A stretch of 64,000 nucleotides of DNA, from the NCBI RefSeq assembly GCF_019279795.1, contig NC_056738.1, positions 403,090,920 to 403,154,919 on the forward strand, written 5' to 3'. The DNA comes from Protopterus annectens. Taxonomy: Eukaryota > Chordata > Ceratodontiformes > Protopteridae. Made by a program: the position numbers and the translations under genes. The notes below the pieces were generated by a model. That model was not told the origin of the DNA and ran no database searches. It saw nothing but the letters and a program-made list of their open reading frames with translations. Positions 42,608 through 53,603 of the stretch are shown piece by piece (positions within the stretch are counted from its first letter, which is position 1; every line of letters starts with the position of its first letter).

Positions 42608-42840
42608 TTAGATCTCTGCATACCCTGAGACTAGTCTGGGGGGGAGGGGCCCGTTTCCCCTGGGTCTAGGCTGAGATGGCCTTGAAGGGGCTGGAAAAGG
42701 CCAATGTTTCGAGGAGCAATGCCTACTGAATCTATGAGGCTGTACTTGCAAGAATTCTTTGACTGTCTGCATAGATTTTTCTTCATCTTTTCCATCTCTT
42801 CTGCTTTGCTTTCTGCTTGCCAAATCTTGCTCAAAGGAGC
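42608..42840 (-). pseudogene. Gag C-terminal scrap of DIRS B
   Basis: The frame at 42608-42823 contains KSMQTVKEFLQVQPHRFSRH and a proline/arginine-rich tail, matching KAKSVQTVKDFLQVQPPRFS of element C. Gag upstream of about 42840 is missing and replaced by sequence without DIRS similarity. A G-rich site near 42638 matches the G-runs of A (3401) and D (60601). Confidence 0.7.
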
Positions 42841-44204
42841 CAAAGGAATCAAGTCTGATATTTGATGGTGTCTGAGGTCTGCTCCTTAACTCATTAGCTT
42901 AGGTATGTAACTTCTTCTCTTACAGTTACAGCTCTGTGAGGGCTTGAAAATGCAAGCTGTTTCACCAGAGTGCCTTCCACAAGCCAGCATATTATAGCTC
43001 CACAGTTTCTTTTTGTTAATTTAAGTAAATTTGAACTTTGTCAGGTACCTTTTCAACTTTGTTTTCATGGAGTAACACCATGTTTGTATTTAACATTTTG
43101 GAGGAAATCGGCTTGCCATGCACTGTGTATCTGCAAGCCAATTCTGTATGTTTTCCATGAAGCAAGTGGTGACAGCCAATTGGATTCTTGCAATCCAAGC
43201 TGCCGCTTGCCAAACCACTCCACCCCCAGACCTAAACTTACTTTCTTTACTTGTTGTCATTGTGTGATATCATATGTATGTCATATTTATATGTGGCAGT
43301 CTGCTGCTTCTTATAATTAAATGTATTCAGAACTTGGGTGTTGGCAGTTTTGATATCATTTTATTAAACTTGCAAAATCACGAAAAAAATGAGTAGAGAG
43401 ACACTTTATGCACTTTATTCGCCGATTTCCACATTCGGTGCTGGGTCAAAACTGTTTTATAGCATCGGTGTGACCGTGGCCACCTTATTCTTGAGTCTTG
43501 GCCCCTTTATGGCACTTGCACAGAAAAAGGAGACTAGTGCGAGCGAATAGTGCTGCCTCCGATCCCTAGGGCTGTTGTGCGAGTTTACATTCTGCGCTTG
43601 CCCGGCAAGACAGTAAATCAGAATGTTCTTTCTTCCCTCTGTAAACCTCCATGGCCTCCTACTCTTAACACTGTATCACATCAGGTAACATTCAAGAATG
43701 TATGCCATCATATTGTACATGGTCACTTGTCGGAATTTGCATGTTTTCTGTCTGCATCTTTGAATACTTTTCTGGTACTTAATTTCCTTCCACCTCCAAA
43801 AACAAGCTTATTGGCGACATTCTGGAGCCTGCAGGTATTGCACATTTACCTTTGTTCTTGCGTTAATAGTACAGAAAAACATTCCATCAGTTAAGTGCCC
43901 TGACTAGTTATAACGATCAGTTCAAATTATACTATACTAAGAGCTTCTGGCAGGTAGGCAGGCTGGCAGCATTCACTTCCTCCTTCCCCTCACCAGGAAA
44001 AAGGCGAAATACAAACAAAAGACAAACTGGAAAGTCAGGGACTTGTGGATCTCTGTCAGATGATGAAAAAAATGTAGCTAAACTCAAAGAAACATCAAAA
44101 ATAATTTTAAGCAAAAGCGGAATTTACAAATCAAACACTGTGGTCCCCAATTGAAGAGTTGTAGCATAACTAAGGCGCTTGATTCCTGGTGTGAAAAATG
44201 GGCA

Positions 44205-44482
44205 CAGAGCGATCGGTGAAGGAATGAATGCAGAGTGTGTGTATTGAATGTAGACGTGCCTGTGTGTGTATATGAGAGCACGATCGGTAAATTAATGCAG
44301 TGTGTGTATGAATGTAGATGTGCCTGCGGGTGTATGAGAGAGCGATCGGTAAATGAATGAATGCAGTGTGTGTATGAATGTAGATGTGCCTGTGTGTGTA
44401 TGAGACAGCGATCGGTAAATGAATGAATGCAGTGTGTGTATGAATATAGATGTGCCTGCATGTGTGTATGAGAGAGCAATTG
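44205..44482. repeat. Minisatellite, four units of about 62-71 bp
   Basis: GCGATCGGTAAATGAATGAA, then TGCAGTGTGTGTATGAATGT, then AGATGTGCCTG recurs at 44211, 44282, 44344 and 44410, with a decayed unit at 44478. Confidence 0.85.
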
Positions 44483-44616
44483 GTGGAGTGAATAAACTGT
44501 GTGAATTACATTACTGTGCAAAGGGTACATCAAGAGGAGGCCATCGGAGAGCTGTTTGACATCATTTGGAAGTCATCATTTAAGTTTTATTTTCTGCTCT
44601 TCTTTCTCCCCCTGTG

Positions 44617-44680
44617 CCTGACAATTATCAGCCCTCCCATAGATCAGGCCTGACAATTATCAGCCCTCCCATAGATCAGG
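44617..44680. repeat. 32-bp tandem duplication
   Basis: CCTGACAATTATCAGCCCTC … ATCAGG occurs twice in direct succession without visible mismatch. Confidence 0.85.
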
Positions 44681-45404
44681 CAGCCTGTTTGCACCCAATG
44701 AATGAATGGGTGTCAGTTGCAGATAGCGATCATCCCTACTGCTGTCAGGATTATGTCTACTGCAAGTCACTGTTTTTTTTTTTTGTTTTTTTTTTTTTTT
44801 TTTTTTTTGCCTTGGAGCAGAGAATGCTTTCTAGCACTGCAATGTCTGCTACAGCTTCAGCCCCAGGAATTTTCAGATTAGTCTACATCTCCCTACATCT
44901 CCTTACACAAGCACCTGAAGTTAGAGACTTGATGTCTTAGACTGATCCAGTATGGTGTTGACCACATTGTTTCATTTTAGAAAGGGGGGGGGGTAGAAGA
45001 GGAAAACAAAGGAAAAAACTGGAAAGGGACAAATATGTCGGTGCCTGTTTCCATCTGGTCTGAGGCTGCTAATTTAGCTGAGGTACCTTTTCAGCCCCCA
45101 AATCAGACACCTAACACTTCCACAGTCCTCGCTTTTGCATTTGGCAGTGCCTGTTTGGAGGCCAGCATATCTGAGGAATGAGGTACATCCATCAGAATCA
45201 TTACTATATGGGTGTCTTCTTGGATCTCAGACCTGGGGCATGTTTAGAGAAAGACCTTTTGCTAATTTCTGAAGGGGAAGGTAGAATACCCACCATTTTA
45301 GTCAGAGAGGAGGTCAAACAGTTTGGTACTTAAGTCTGGATTTCCTGCACAGAGCCAAGGATTTATTGGAAGGACGGCCTAATAAAAAAGACTGAGAGAA
45401 CTAG

Positions 45405-45790
45405 ACATAGGATCATAGGAGGTTACTCGGCTAATGGCCATGGGGCCCTTAGAAACCCAGCCAAGAGTTTATCCCAAAAAAGAAATCTTGGTCAGCACCT
45501 GTCAGTGAGGGACACAGGTGGGACCCCTGGGATAAGTTTGTGGTTTTCCATCCAGTCATCAAGGTTGCTCTTGAAGATCCCGTAGCGTACACTATATAAA
45601 CTCTCCATGGGTCGTAGCTTTTTGTATAGGTGGTGGCGTGTTGAGATTTTTTACACTCCTGTGTATAAACTGCTGAATGCATGCTGGTGTGTACAATGCC
45701 AGTACTGGTGTATGACGGGGGAGTTCTTCTGCCCTTTTTAAGATGATGGGTTGCTGCATTTGAAAGATTAATAAGTGCCATGCATGAGAT
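45405..45790 (-). mobile_element. Diverged L2/CR1-like LINE 3' end (LINE-4)
   Basis: ACATAGGATCATAGGAGGTT (45410) and TAATGGCCATGGGGCCCTTA (about 45433) parallel the 3' tail and AGGCTATCTGCCCGAGGGCA of LINE-2. GGATAAGTTTGTGGTTTTCC, then ATCCAGTCATCAAGGTTGCT (about 45530-45570), parallels the segment at 49880-49920. It is more diverged than LINE-1 to LINE-3, and no coding frame is left. Confidence 0.6.
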
Positions 45791-46839
45791 GACATCTCAT
45801 TTTTATTATTGTTTGATAGTGCAAATTTTTTTTTTTTTTTTTTTTATTAAAGCTTTATCGATGCACATTTATTATGCATGTTGTACTTCTCTTGGAAGGC
45901 GGGGGTAGGGTGCTAATTAAAAGCATTGGTGAAAAAAGTTTAGTCTAGTCCGTTATTTTATATTATGTCTAGTCTAGCAGCATAAACGGTATTGCATTGA
46001 TGTATGATCTGAGTTGCCTTGGCCAACCATCATATGCTTTTATGAACCTTTATTTACTTCATGAATGGTTTGTGCTTTATTCTAATAGTTTGCATTGCCG
46101 TATGAGCCCCATCAGTAAGGCTTTATTTCCAAGTTGCTGTACTTGTGCATTACTATGTTTTCCTTCCACGTTCTATTTCCGTGAGTTGAAAGATGAAGAA
46201 ACCTTTATCGGCTCTCAGTTTTTTTATTTGTTGCTTTGGCCTTTTCAATGCTTAGATGCATGTAGTGCAAAAATTTGTAAGATTCAATTATATTAAATTA
46301 CTGAAGGCTATACTGATCTGTGTTATTTCATCCAGAGGAAATGTGACTTATTTTTTCTTAATTTAAGGTTTGTGAGAGAGTATTTAGCTATGCTAGTAAG
46401 TAGAGCTGGAGAAGAAAATGTTTGTGATAGCATTATAACATGGTTCAGTTTGTTTTAGAGGAGGGCAGGAAGGACTTCATTTTGCAACAAAGCCCTAGTC
46501 TTAACTGCATGCTTTGATTGTTAGACCACTGTACTGATTTATAGCATTCATATGATTACTAAATATCTGAGCACACATCATTGAAGGAGTTACCGGTGTA
46601 GGAAATGCACAAAACTGCAACTTTGTTTTGTTAGTGGCTAGAAAATAATTAACTTCACTTAGAGAAAACCCTAAGACCACTTACACTGATTTTATTCTAG
46701 CTTAACTGTGCAACCCAAACGTATTTCAGACATTTATACGGGGGGGGGGGGGGGTGTTGGCAGTTAAGACATAATTTGACTGCCAGTTTCCTATCTGCTG
46801 ATCCAGGTTACACAAATAGGGTTAGGGAGGGACTTTCAC
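45791..46839. other. Unassigned DNA
   Basis: AT-rich, with a long T-run (45826-45845) and a G-run (46741-46754). No recognised genes or repeats. Confidence 0.4.
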
Positions 46840-46935
46840 ATACATGGGGATGGGTGTCTGTTCCAGAGTGAGAATTCGCTGAGATAGATATGTCTCTCCA
46901 ACAGAGTGGCATACATTGCCACAGATCATTCTTAT
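46840..46935 (-). mobile_element. Short diverged LINE RT fragment
   Basis: Minus-strand translation gives LCWRDISIS … HSGTDTHPHV, parallel to TCWRDRFISQRLPSLWNRIP of LINE-1. DNA alignment to about 4960-5020 is visible (TCTGTTCCAGAGTGAGAATT). It is short and old. Confidence 0.4.
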
Positions 46936-47990
46936 ATTCCACCCTAAGGACATTCTTCTCCTAAAAGATAATGACTCTGTTACATAACAGCTGCAGAAAG
47001 TATAATGAATGCCTACTCAACAGGCAATTAGTACTTGTGTATGAGCATGCATAACTTTGCACGTCATTAGCACACTGCAGTTACAATACAGCAGTGAGTA
47101 ATTATGACATTATGACTTTTCAGGCAAAACTGTCAGCAGCTGTCACTGTTATTCACATAAGTAGAAGTCATTATCACATTCATGAATGCACAAGTCAGAT
47201 TTGCTTTTTTCTCCACTTGGAGCCATAGCAATCCACCTACCCCCACTCCACTTTCTTTGTCATTTTGTAAAGGAAAAATCTGGACACTTGAGAGTTATGA
47301 CAGGGCTACATTTCCAATTTCTTGCTTTTACATGAGAAAGTTGCTAGAAGAAAAGGATTTGCGGTAGACTGTATGATGGATATGAATATATATATATATA
47401 TGTTATTATTTAATGCCTTACATCCTCTGATTTGCCAGAAAAATCACAAATTGTTCTGATAAACAGACCAAAACTATGAAGCTCATCTGGGCAGTTGAGA
47501 TTTCTGACCTTCTCGCACACAGTAACCATCCTGCAATACTTCTTTTTATATTCTGTTTTTATCAGGCATGTGTAAGGTTAGGTGACAGGAAGTGCTTATT
47601 AATACAGAGCTTGATCCCTTAGGTTCATTGTTGAATGGACACATGTAAATAGAAAAGGCATACGTAAGGCAGACTGAAGGAGGTCATTTGACTGTAGTGG
47701 TATCAGCTGAGTGGGCAGCCAGCACAGCTATGGGACACTCCAGATAACCAACTTTTGGAGCCCCATGCCTGTCTCTGGCATATTAGTGAAGCAGCGGTCC
47801 TTACCCTGTTTTTTCTCTTTACATGTGCCCTTTCTGTGCCCTGTCAGTTGTGTGTAATTGTGTGGTCTGATATAATTCCTTGACAGATATGGAAAACAGC
47901 AAAGTCAATGGGCAGCTCACAAGGCCAGACGTTTACAGAATTATGATTTATTCATATTTTGGTAAATAACTTTGCAAGGGAGAGTACAAA
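46936..47990. other. Unassigned DNA
   Basis: Contains a short TA microsatellite (about 47389-47402). No recognisable gene or repeat. Confidence 0.4.
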
Positions 47991-48475
47991 TCCCAACCGG
48001 CTGCAGGTACACTAAGGTGCCAAGAATGCAACAATAAAATTAAAATAAGGCACCAAAGTTACACACTGGAGACTATCCACAGTAATTTTATTACAAAAAA
48101 GAATAGGTGAGCGCTTTCACAACTCAATGTTGCTTCATCAGACAGTGTTGGTGCAAATCATACACTGTTGGCACAAGTCCATAGGAAGCTGTATAATTAA
48201 AACAAACCTTAAAATCTATATCCATGTCTCTACAGACGACAAATATTCATCATTACTATTTATGTAAAAGACCATATATAAAAAACTTTTCATAACTATT
48301 ATAAATTTAATATAAAATACATAAATCTTAACACATTAAAACATAACTTATAGCTAATATTTAAGACGTCTTGCCTTGAGGCAAGGAACTAATGAGGTAC
48401 AGCCATTCAAACCAGGGTACCTGTCTGCATTTAGCTTAATAATCCATTTTTGTTCTAGCTCTTCTGTGTGGTTTT

Positions 48476-48745
48476 CTATATCCCCCCACCTCTATTTGTC
48501 CTTAGTATTTGTTGTAAAACCAAACGTTTAAAGCAATGAGTGCTATTTGTGTTCAAAGTATGATTAGCTAGGGCATTAGACTGCTTCTGATTCTGTATAT
48601 CCCTCACATGTTCTAGTATTCTGTCTTTAAAAATTCTGTTTGTCTTATCTACATAACAGGCATGACATACTTGACAAAAACTGAAATAAACATCTGCACT
48701 CTTGCAATCATAATAATTCTTAGTGTGTAATTTAAAATGTTTCAC
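48476..48745 (-). pseudogene. GIY-YIG endonuclease of PLE-4
   Basis: An 89-codon open frame: FKLHTKNYYDCKSADVYFSF, then CQVCHACYVDKTNRIFKDRI, LEHVRDIQNQKQSNALANH and NTNSTHCFKRLVLQQI. It shows VYxxxCxxCxxxYVxKT, then the R-x-x-EH and N-x-T-H stretches of PLE GIY-YIG domains. The glycine of YVGKT is aspartate here, a likely disabling change. It lies downstream of the RT with intervening linker sequence (48742-49122) that carries the FRFASDINKYTDIKK-like thumb region. Confidence 0.8.
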
Positions 48746-49715
48746 TGGATGGATGTACTCATTTTGAGTAAAGATATACTGACAGGCTGCACAATTCCTG
48801 CATGGAAAAGTGCCTTGTCTATTAGAAAGGTTTTAAGAGGCTGGCATTCTTTATTACAGAGATGTTGCTTCAATGACACTTTATTCTTAAACCTAAAGTT
48901 TGGTGCATCACCAATCATAGAAACAAGGCCTGGTGTTTCCTGTAATAAATGCCAATTCTTCTTTATGTCTGTGTACTTGTTGATATCACTTGCAAACCGG
49001 AAAACTACTCTAAACTTGTTCCCATCAATATCTGTATCATCAGATGTTCTTATATCAGTTCCATAAGAGCTCATATAAGGTTTACATCTTGTTGATCTAA
49101 CTCTCCATGCTTCTGCTATCACATTCGTAATTTCTAAACTTTAATAACCTCTCGTTATAAATTCACTTTGTAATTTATCCAAAGCAACTGCGGCCTCTTC
49201 ATCATTATTGTGTAAACGTAAAGTTCAATATACTTGTCCTTTAAGGACATTCCTAGGTATGTGCCACGGGTGCATACTAGACTTGTGGAGACAGGAATTA
49301 GTTCTTGTAGGTTTATAGTAAATGCTAGTTTTCAACAGTTTCAAATCAGTATTAGTAACACTCACATCCAAGAAATCAATGGATGTGTCAGAAAATGTAA
49401 AGGTAAATTTCAAAAAATCTGTAGTGCTGTGTAAATAATCTACAAATTTGCTAATATTAGAGCCATGCCCTTACCACAAAACAAAATCATCCACGAAACG
49501 TACATACCAAAGGATATAATCATAAGGATTCAAGACCGATAAAACATATTGTTCTTCCCATTGTACTAATGATAAACTGGCGTAGCTGTTTGCACATGAA
49601 GTGCCCATCGCTACGCCATTCATCTGTAGAAAAAATTTGTCTTGGAAGGTAACATTATTTTCAAGTATAATCTCTAATAAAGCACAGACCAACAAAATCT
49701 TATAGTGAGCTATCT
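48742..49715 (-). pseudogene. RT palm and thumb of PLE-4
   Basis: The frame at 49471-49695 reads ILENNVTFQDKFFLQMNGVA, then MGTSCANSYASLSLVQWEEQ and YVRFVDDFVLW, where FVDD is the catalytic box. The frame at 49225-49413 (TFSDTSIDFLDVSV … KPTRTNSCLH) is the typical PLE segment after the palm. The thumb and linker follow at 48742-49122. The frames are close to consistent but separated by stops at about 49440 and 49140-49220. The N-terminal RT blocks are at 55988-56324. Confidence 0.85.
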
Positions 49716-49834
49716 ATGTTCATAGGTTCATAGGTTCATAGGTTCATACTAGGCTATCTGCCCGAGGGCATTTATAAGCCTAGCCCATTGTTTTGTGGCT
49801 TACGCCACCCCTTTAGTATGGGGAACTATACCCA

Positions 49835-51960
49835 TTATTTTGCTGTGCCTCTGTCGAGCAGTGACACTGAGGTAATTCCTGGGGTATATCTGCGATCTCC
49901 CATCCATTGGTCAAGATTTCTCTTGAACAAAGCCAGCAAGGTGCTCTGCCTCACATGTACCGGGATTTTGTTCCACAGCATAGGGAGTCTTTGGGTGATG
50001 AATCTATCCCTCCAGCACGTCCTATTAATAGCCGTGTCGAGGTTTAAGTCTCCGCCCTTGTGGCTCTGATGGATATAGATTTTTTGAGGTGAAGCATATT
50101 CATCAAATCTGGGTTTGACATGGCCTTGTATGTTAGGCAAAGGTCACCTCTGAGCAAGCGTGGCGACTGAATAGAGCTGGAGTTCTTTCAGTCGGGCAGC
50201 ATAGGACAGATTTTTGAGACCCTTTATCCTTTTGGTGAGGAACTTTTGTGGCCTCTCCAGCTGCTGCAAGTGTCGGGTCAGATACATTCCCAATGGGGCA
50301 TTGTACTCAATCATTGGTCTGATGAGTGATGAGTAAAGGGAGACTATGACCTCCCTTGATCTAGATGAGAATCCCTTCATGATAAGGTGGGCAATGTAGA
50401 AGGACTTCCTAACTACTTTAGCTACATGGGTGTCGAATGACAGACTACTATCAACCTGGGTCCCCAGGTCCCTGATAACTTCTTCTGTGCTCAGTGGATT
50501 GCCACCTATTTGGTAGCTAGGGGTAACCTTGTTTTTCCCGAAGGGTATGACTATGCATTTTTGGCATTTAACTTTAGGCCGTGGCTCTGGCACCAGTTAT
50601 CCGCTTCTGTGAGACCCTTCTGAAGGATATCTGTGTCAGATGTGTTTTCTACTATGGCCCAGTTTGCAGTCATCTGCAAACTTTGTCAGCCATAACCCTC
50701 CTGTGTTTGCTTGTACTTGGAAAAGTAGATGCCAAACAAGAGTGGGCCCAGGACTGAGCCCTGTGGGACACCACTTGTGACAGGCTTTGAGTCTGACATG
50801 GCGCCAGCAACTCTGACCCTGTGGGTTCTGTCACTCAGCCAGTTTGCAACCCATCTTGTGATGTATGGGTTAACATTTAAGCTGATGAGTTTTTCAATGA
50901 TACCCGAGTGGGGTATTGTATCAAGGCCTTAGCCAGATCGAGGTAGGCTGTATGGACTGCCTTTCCCTCATCAATGGCTTTGGTGACTGTTTGAAAAAGT
51001 CAACCAAGTTTAAAAGGCATGATCTGCCTTTGACAAAGCCAAACTGGGTTGGATCCAAAGTCTGCAAATTCCTATGTCTTTATTTATGAGGTCCATTATG
51101 ATCCTCTCCATGGCTTTGCAGATAAGGCTTGTCAAGCTAATGGGCGGTAATTTCCAGGGTCTGTGGAGGCACCGCCTTTGTGAAGTGGGACCACAGTTGC
51201 AGTCGCCACTCCTGGAGTGCGTATCCAGAGGTAAGACTTTGATTAAACAGCTGTCCTAGCTGTGGGTTTAATTCCTCATTGAGTTCGTGGAGCACACAGC
51301 CGGGGACACCATCGGGTCCCATGGATGCTGTGTTTTTGCTTTGGAGAGAGCAGTTCTCACTTGGGCTGGAGATGTTTGGGGGCTGCACTCATTTGGTATA
51401 GATATCTCTCCTTTTGGGGAGGGGAGAAGTTTGCACTGAACCTGTCAGCCAGTATGTTGGCAATGTCTGTAGGATCAGTAATCTTCACATCATTTTGAAC
51501 TAGTTCTGAGCATATCTGGGAGTTTCCTCCTAGGTTTCTAACATAGCTAAAGAAGGCCTTATGATTGTCTTTTGAGTCTTTAGCTATTTTTCTCTCGAAA
51601 TTTGCTTTGGATGATTTTATGAGAGCTCTTAGTTTTTACTTATAGTGATCAAGGGTGTCTTACCTTTTAAGGATTTTGCTCTATCTTGTAGTAGCTTCCT
51701 CCTTTTGTTGTAGAGTTTGTTTATGGCTGGGGTCCACCAGACTGGACGCTTGCCTTTGGTACAAAGAGTCTTTGTTTTGCTTGGGATTGCCTTATCCATG
51801 CAGTCCTGCAGGTGCTGGTAGAAGGCGTTTGTAAGTGATTCAGCGGCTTGAGTATTGTTTTCCACGCTCGGGGCCTGAAAGGAGACCACACTAGTCTTTA
51901 GAAGTGTGAAGTCGGCTTTTGAGAAGTCCTTTAGTGTGGTCTTTTCTATTTCAGGTGGCG
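49835..51960 (-). pseudogene. Reverse transcriptase of LINE-2, broken
   Basis: Pieces visible on the minus strand: NAFYQHLQDCMDKAIPSKTK and TPAINKLYNKRRKLLQD (51629-52036) before the palm; SMGPDGVPGCVLHELNEEL (51137-51388) in the early RT; LTKFADDCKLG with the catalytic FADD near 50680; IVIPFGKNKVTPSYQIGGNP and LGTQVDSSLSFDTHVAKVVR (50144-50593) after it; and INRTCWRDRFITQRLPMLWN at the C-terminus (49835-50140). At least four frame changes separate these. Confidence 0.85.
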
Positions 51961-52602
51961 GTCGGATCCCCCCCTCCACCGAGATTACTTTGTGATCTGA
52001 TCTCACCAGTGAGGGGTATACTTCGGTGTTGAACATTGTGCTCCCATGTTCGTGATGATGAGATCAAGTATGTTATCTCCTCTTGTGGGGATGGTGACTA
52101 GTTGTTCCATGGCATTTGAGTTTATGAATTCAAGGAACTTTTGGGCTAGGGTGTTTGGGCTTGAGTAGTGTTCCCAGTCTATATTAGGGTAATTGAAGTC
52201 ACCTAGTATGATGGTGTTTGGTGATGCATTTATCCCCTCTAGTGTTTTCAGGAAGGCCATGTGAGTTTCCTGAGTTTGTGAGGGTGGCCTGTAACATGCT
52301 ACAATTTGCAGAGAAGTCTTGCCTATGGTTAATTGCACCTGGATGGTCTCCGATGCATCGTGCGTTGCCACCAGTCTTGAGGTGTGGGTGTCCTTGATGA
52401 ATATGGATAACCCCCCTCCTTTCTTGGTACTGTCCGGATTTTGGGGCCGAACGCATGATATGAGGTAAAACCTGATAGCTGGGGTGCTCTCAGGAGCCTT
52501 GAACCAGGTTTCTGTCACAGCACAGACATCGATGTTCTCCATACTGAGAAGGGCCTCGAGTGCGTGCATTTTGAGATTTAGACTTCTGGCATTGAGCAGC
52601 AT
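51960..52602 (-). pseudogene. AP endonuclease domain of LINE-2 ORF2
   Basis: The 199-codon frame (52003-52602) has LLNARSLNLKMHALEALLSM, VCAVTETWFKAPEST (catalytic E), GGGLSIFIKDT, IVACYRPPS, and IILGDFNYPNIDWEHYSSP with the catalytic D and N. The last block, VRSDHKVISVEGG, lies in the next frame (51980-52036). One frameshift near 52015 is enough to break the domain. All catalytic residues are present. The ORF2 start probably lies just upstream, overlapping the end of ORF1. Confidence 0.88.
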
Positions 52603-52663
52603 TACCCTTAGTTTTTTTCCTCTTTTGTGTTCTAGGGTGGTAGGTTTAGAATTTGAGCCTTGC

Positions 52664-53603
52664 CTAAAAAGGCACTATGGGGTGGCAAGAGCCTTTGCCA
52701 ATATCCGAATCCCAGGGTGACAGGTGCAAGCCGTCCCTTGCGAAGCAGCGTGGCTTGTCCAGCATGTCATCCCAGGCAGACAGATACTGGATCCCCTTTG
52801 AATGACACCAGTGTTTAAGCCAATTGTTAAAGCTGATCATCTTATCTCTGTATTGTGGCATCATTCTTGGTGAAGGTAGGATACTGCTCAAGGTCAGGGT
52901 CATACCTGCCTGGGCTACATAATCAGAGAGCTCCTCAATGTCTCTTTTCATGTAGTCCAAGGAGAGTGCGTCTCAGGTCGTTTACACCAGCGTGGACAAT
53001 GACTGAGTCATATTTGTACCTGCTGTTGAGAGACCTGAGTGCTTGCGTTATGTGGCGGATTCTAGCGCCCGACAGGCAGCTTACTGTGACCTTCTCCTTA
53101 CTCAGTCTGGTGAGCGGGACATCAGTGTGTCTGACTATGGAGTCACCAATGACTAGTGTGTCTGGCATTGTGTTTGGCCTTAAGGGCTGTGACTGTTTGA
53201 CACTCTGACTGTGAGGTCTATGTGTTGCGGGTGTTGTGTTCTGAGGTGGTGGTTGTTTGGGTGTCTGCTTTGGTGGCCTCTGCTGTTTTGGTAGATTTTT
53301 GATCAGAGCCTCCGGGTATGTCTTTGTGTGTTTATGTGTATGATTTGAGGTTGTAATGGTACTATGTGAGACTGGGTCTATAGTGTGTGTGGTAACCTTC
53401 TCCTCCTGACTGGTCTTGCCAGTCCTATGTTGAGAGAGCTCAGCCTCCAGTTTGGCCGTATAGTTGCATCTCTCGCATGTATTTGTGTTTTGTGGGAGGA
53501 GGAAAGGGTTGTCTGTGTACATGAGGCAATTGAAACATTGCCTCAATATTCCCAGGTTCACCAGCTGAGCAGGAGAGGACACTAGCAACTGATCCCTCGA
53601 CAT
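52664..53603 (-). pseudogene. ORF1 of LINE-2: zinc-like motif plus SGNH esterase
   Basis: The start at 53603 gives MSRDQLLVSSPAQLVNLGIL. The N-terminal motif is CFNCLMYTDN … CERCNY (CxxC, CxxC; residues about 23-47). A K/Q/P-rich linker follows. The esterase domain has DTLVIGDSIVRHTDVPLTRL (nucleophile S), SCLSGARIRHITQAL, DSVIVHAGVNDLRRTLL (GxND block) and DGLHLSPWDS (D-x-x-H, in the second frame, 52664-52960). The frames separate at about 52935-52960, where the HEKRH end of the first meets MDYMKRDIEEL. Esterase ORF1s are established in CR1/L2 lineages. The catalytic blocks are intact in this copy. Confidence 0.85.

Larger units (their letters stand above)
33812..42840 (-). mobile_element. 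DIRS B: older DIRS interrupted by DIRS C
   Basis: Two parts: 33812-36410 (ICR at 33900-34000, YR, methyltransferase-like region, RNase H, RT 3' half) and 42014-42840 (RT 5' half and the end of gag). The RT reads through when element C (36411-42013) is ignored. B lacks its 3' terminal repeat (the G 5' terminus abuts at 33811) and its gag is cut at about 42840. Many frameshifts are present. Confidence 0.85.
42841..45404. other. Unassigned DNA with minisatellite and short repeats
   Basis: No protein motif was recognised. It contains the minisatellite at 44205-44482, a 32-bp tandem duplication at 44617-44680 and an interrupted T-run at 44771-44808. It may be unique host DNA, so it is the best place to look for a host locus, but no exon is visible. 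Confidence 0.45.
47991..49721 (-). mobile_element. PLE-4, 3' portion (split by LINE-2)
   Basis: On the minus strand it carries the RT palm (about 49715-49140) and GIY-YIG endonuclease (48745-48476), with an end region whose GAGCGCTTTCACAACTCAAT, then GTTGCTTCATCAGACAGTG (about 48110-48150) resembles PLE terminal repeats. The RT N-terminal part is at 55988-56329, across LINE-2. The 3' boundary is uncertain by some tens of bases. Confidence 0.8.

Noticed and set aside
44084-44533. 149-codon repeat protein (HSYTHCIHSFTDR…)
   Set aside because: It is only a translation of the minisatellite, with no other coding evidence.
47182-47367. 61-codon ORF as a gene
   Set aside because: Short, no motif and in AT-rich DNA; within chance expectation.
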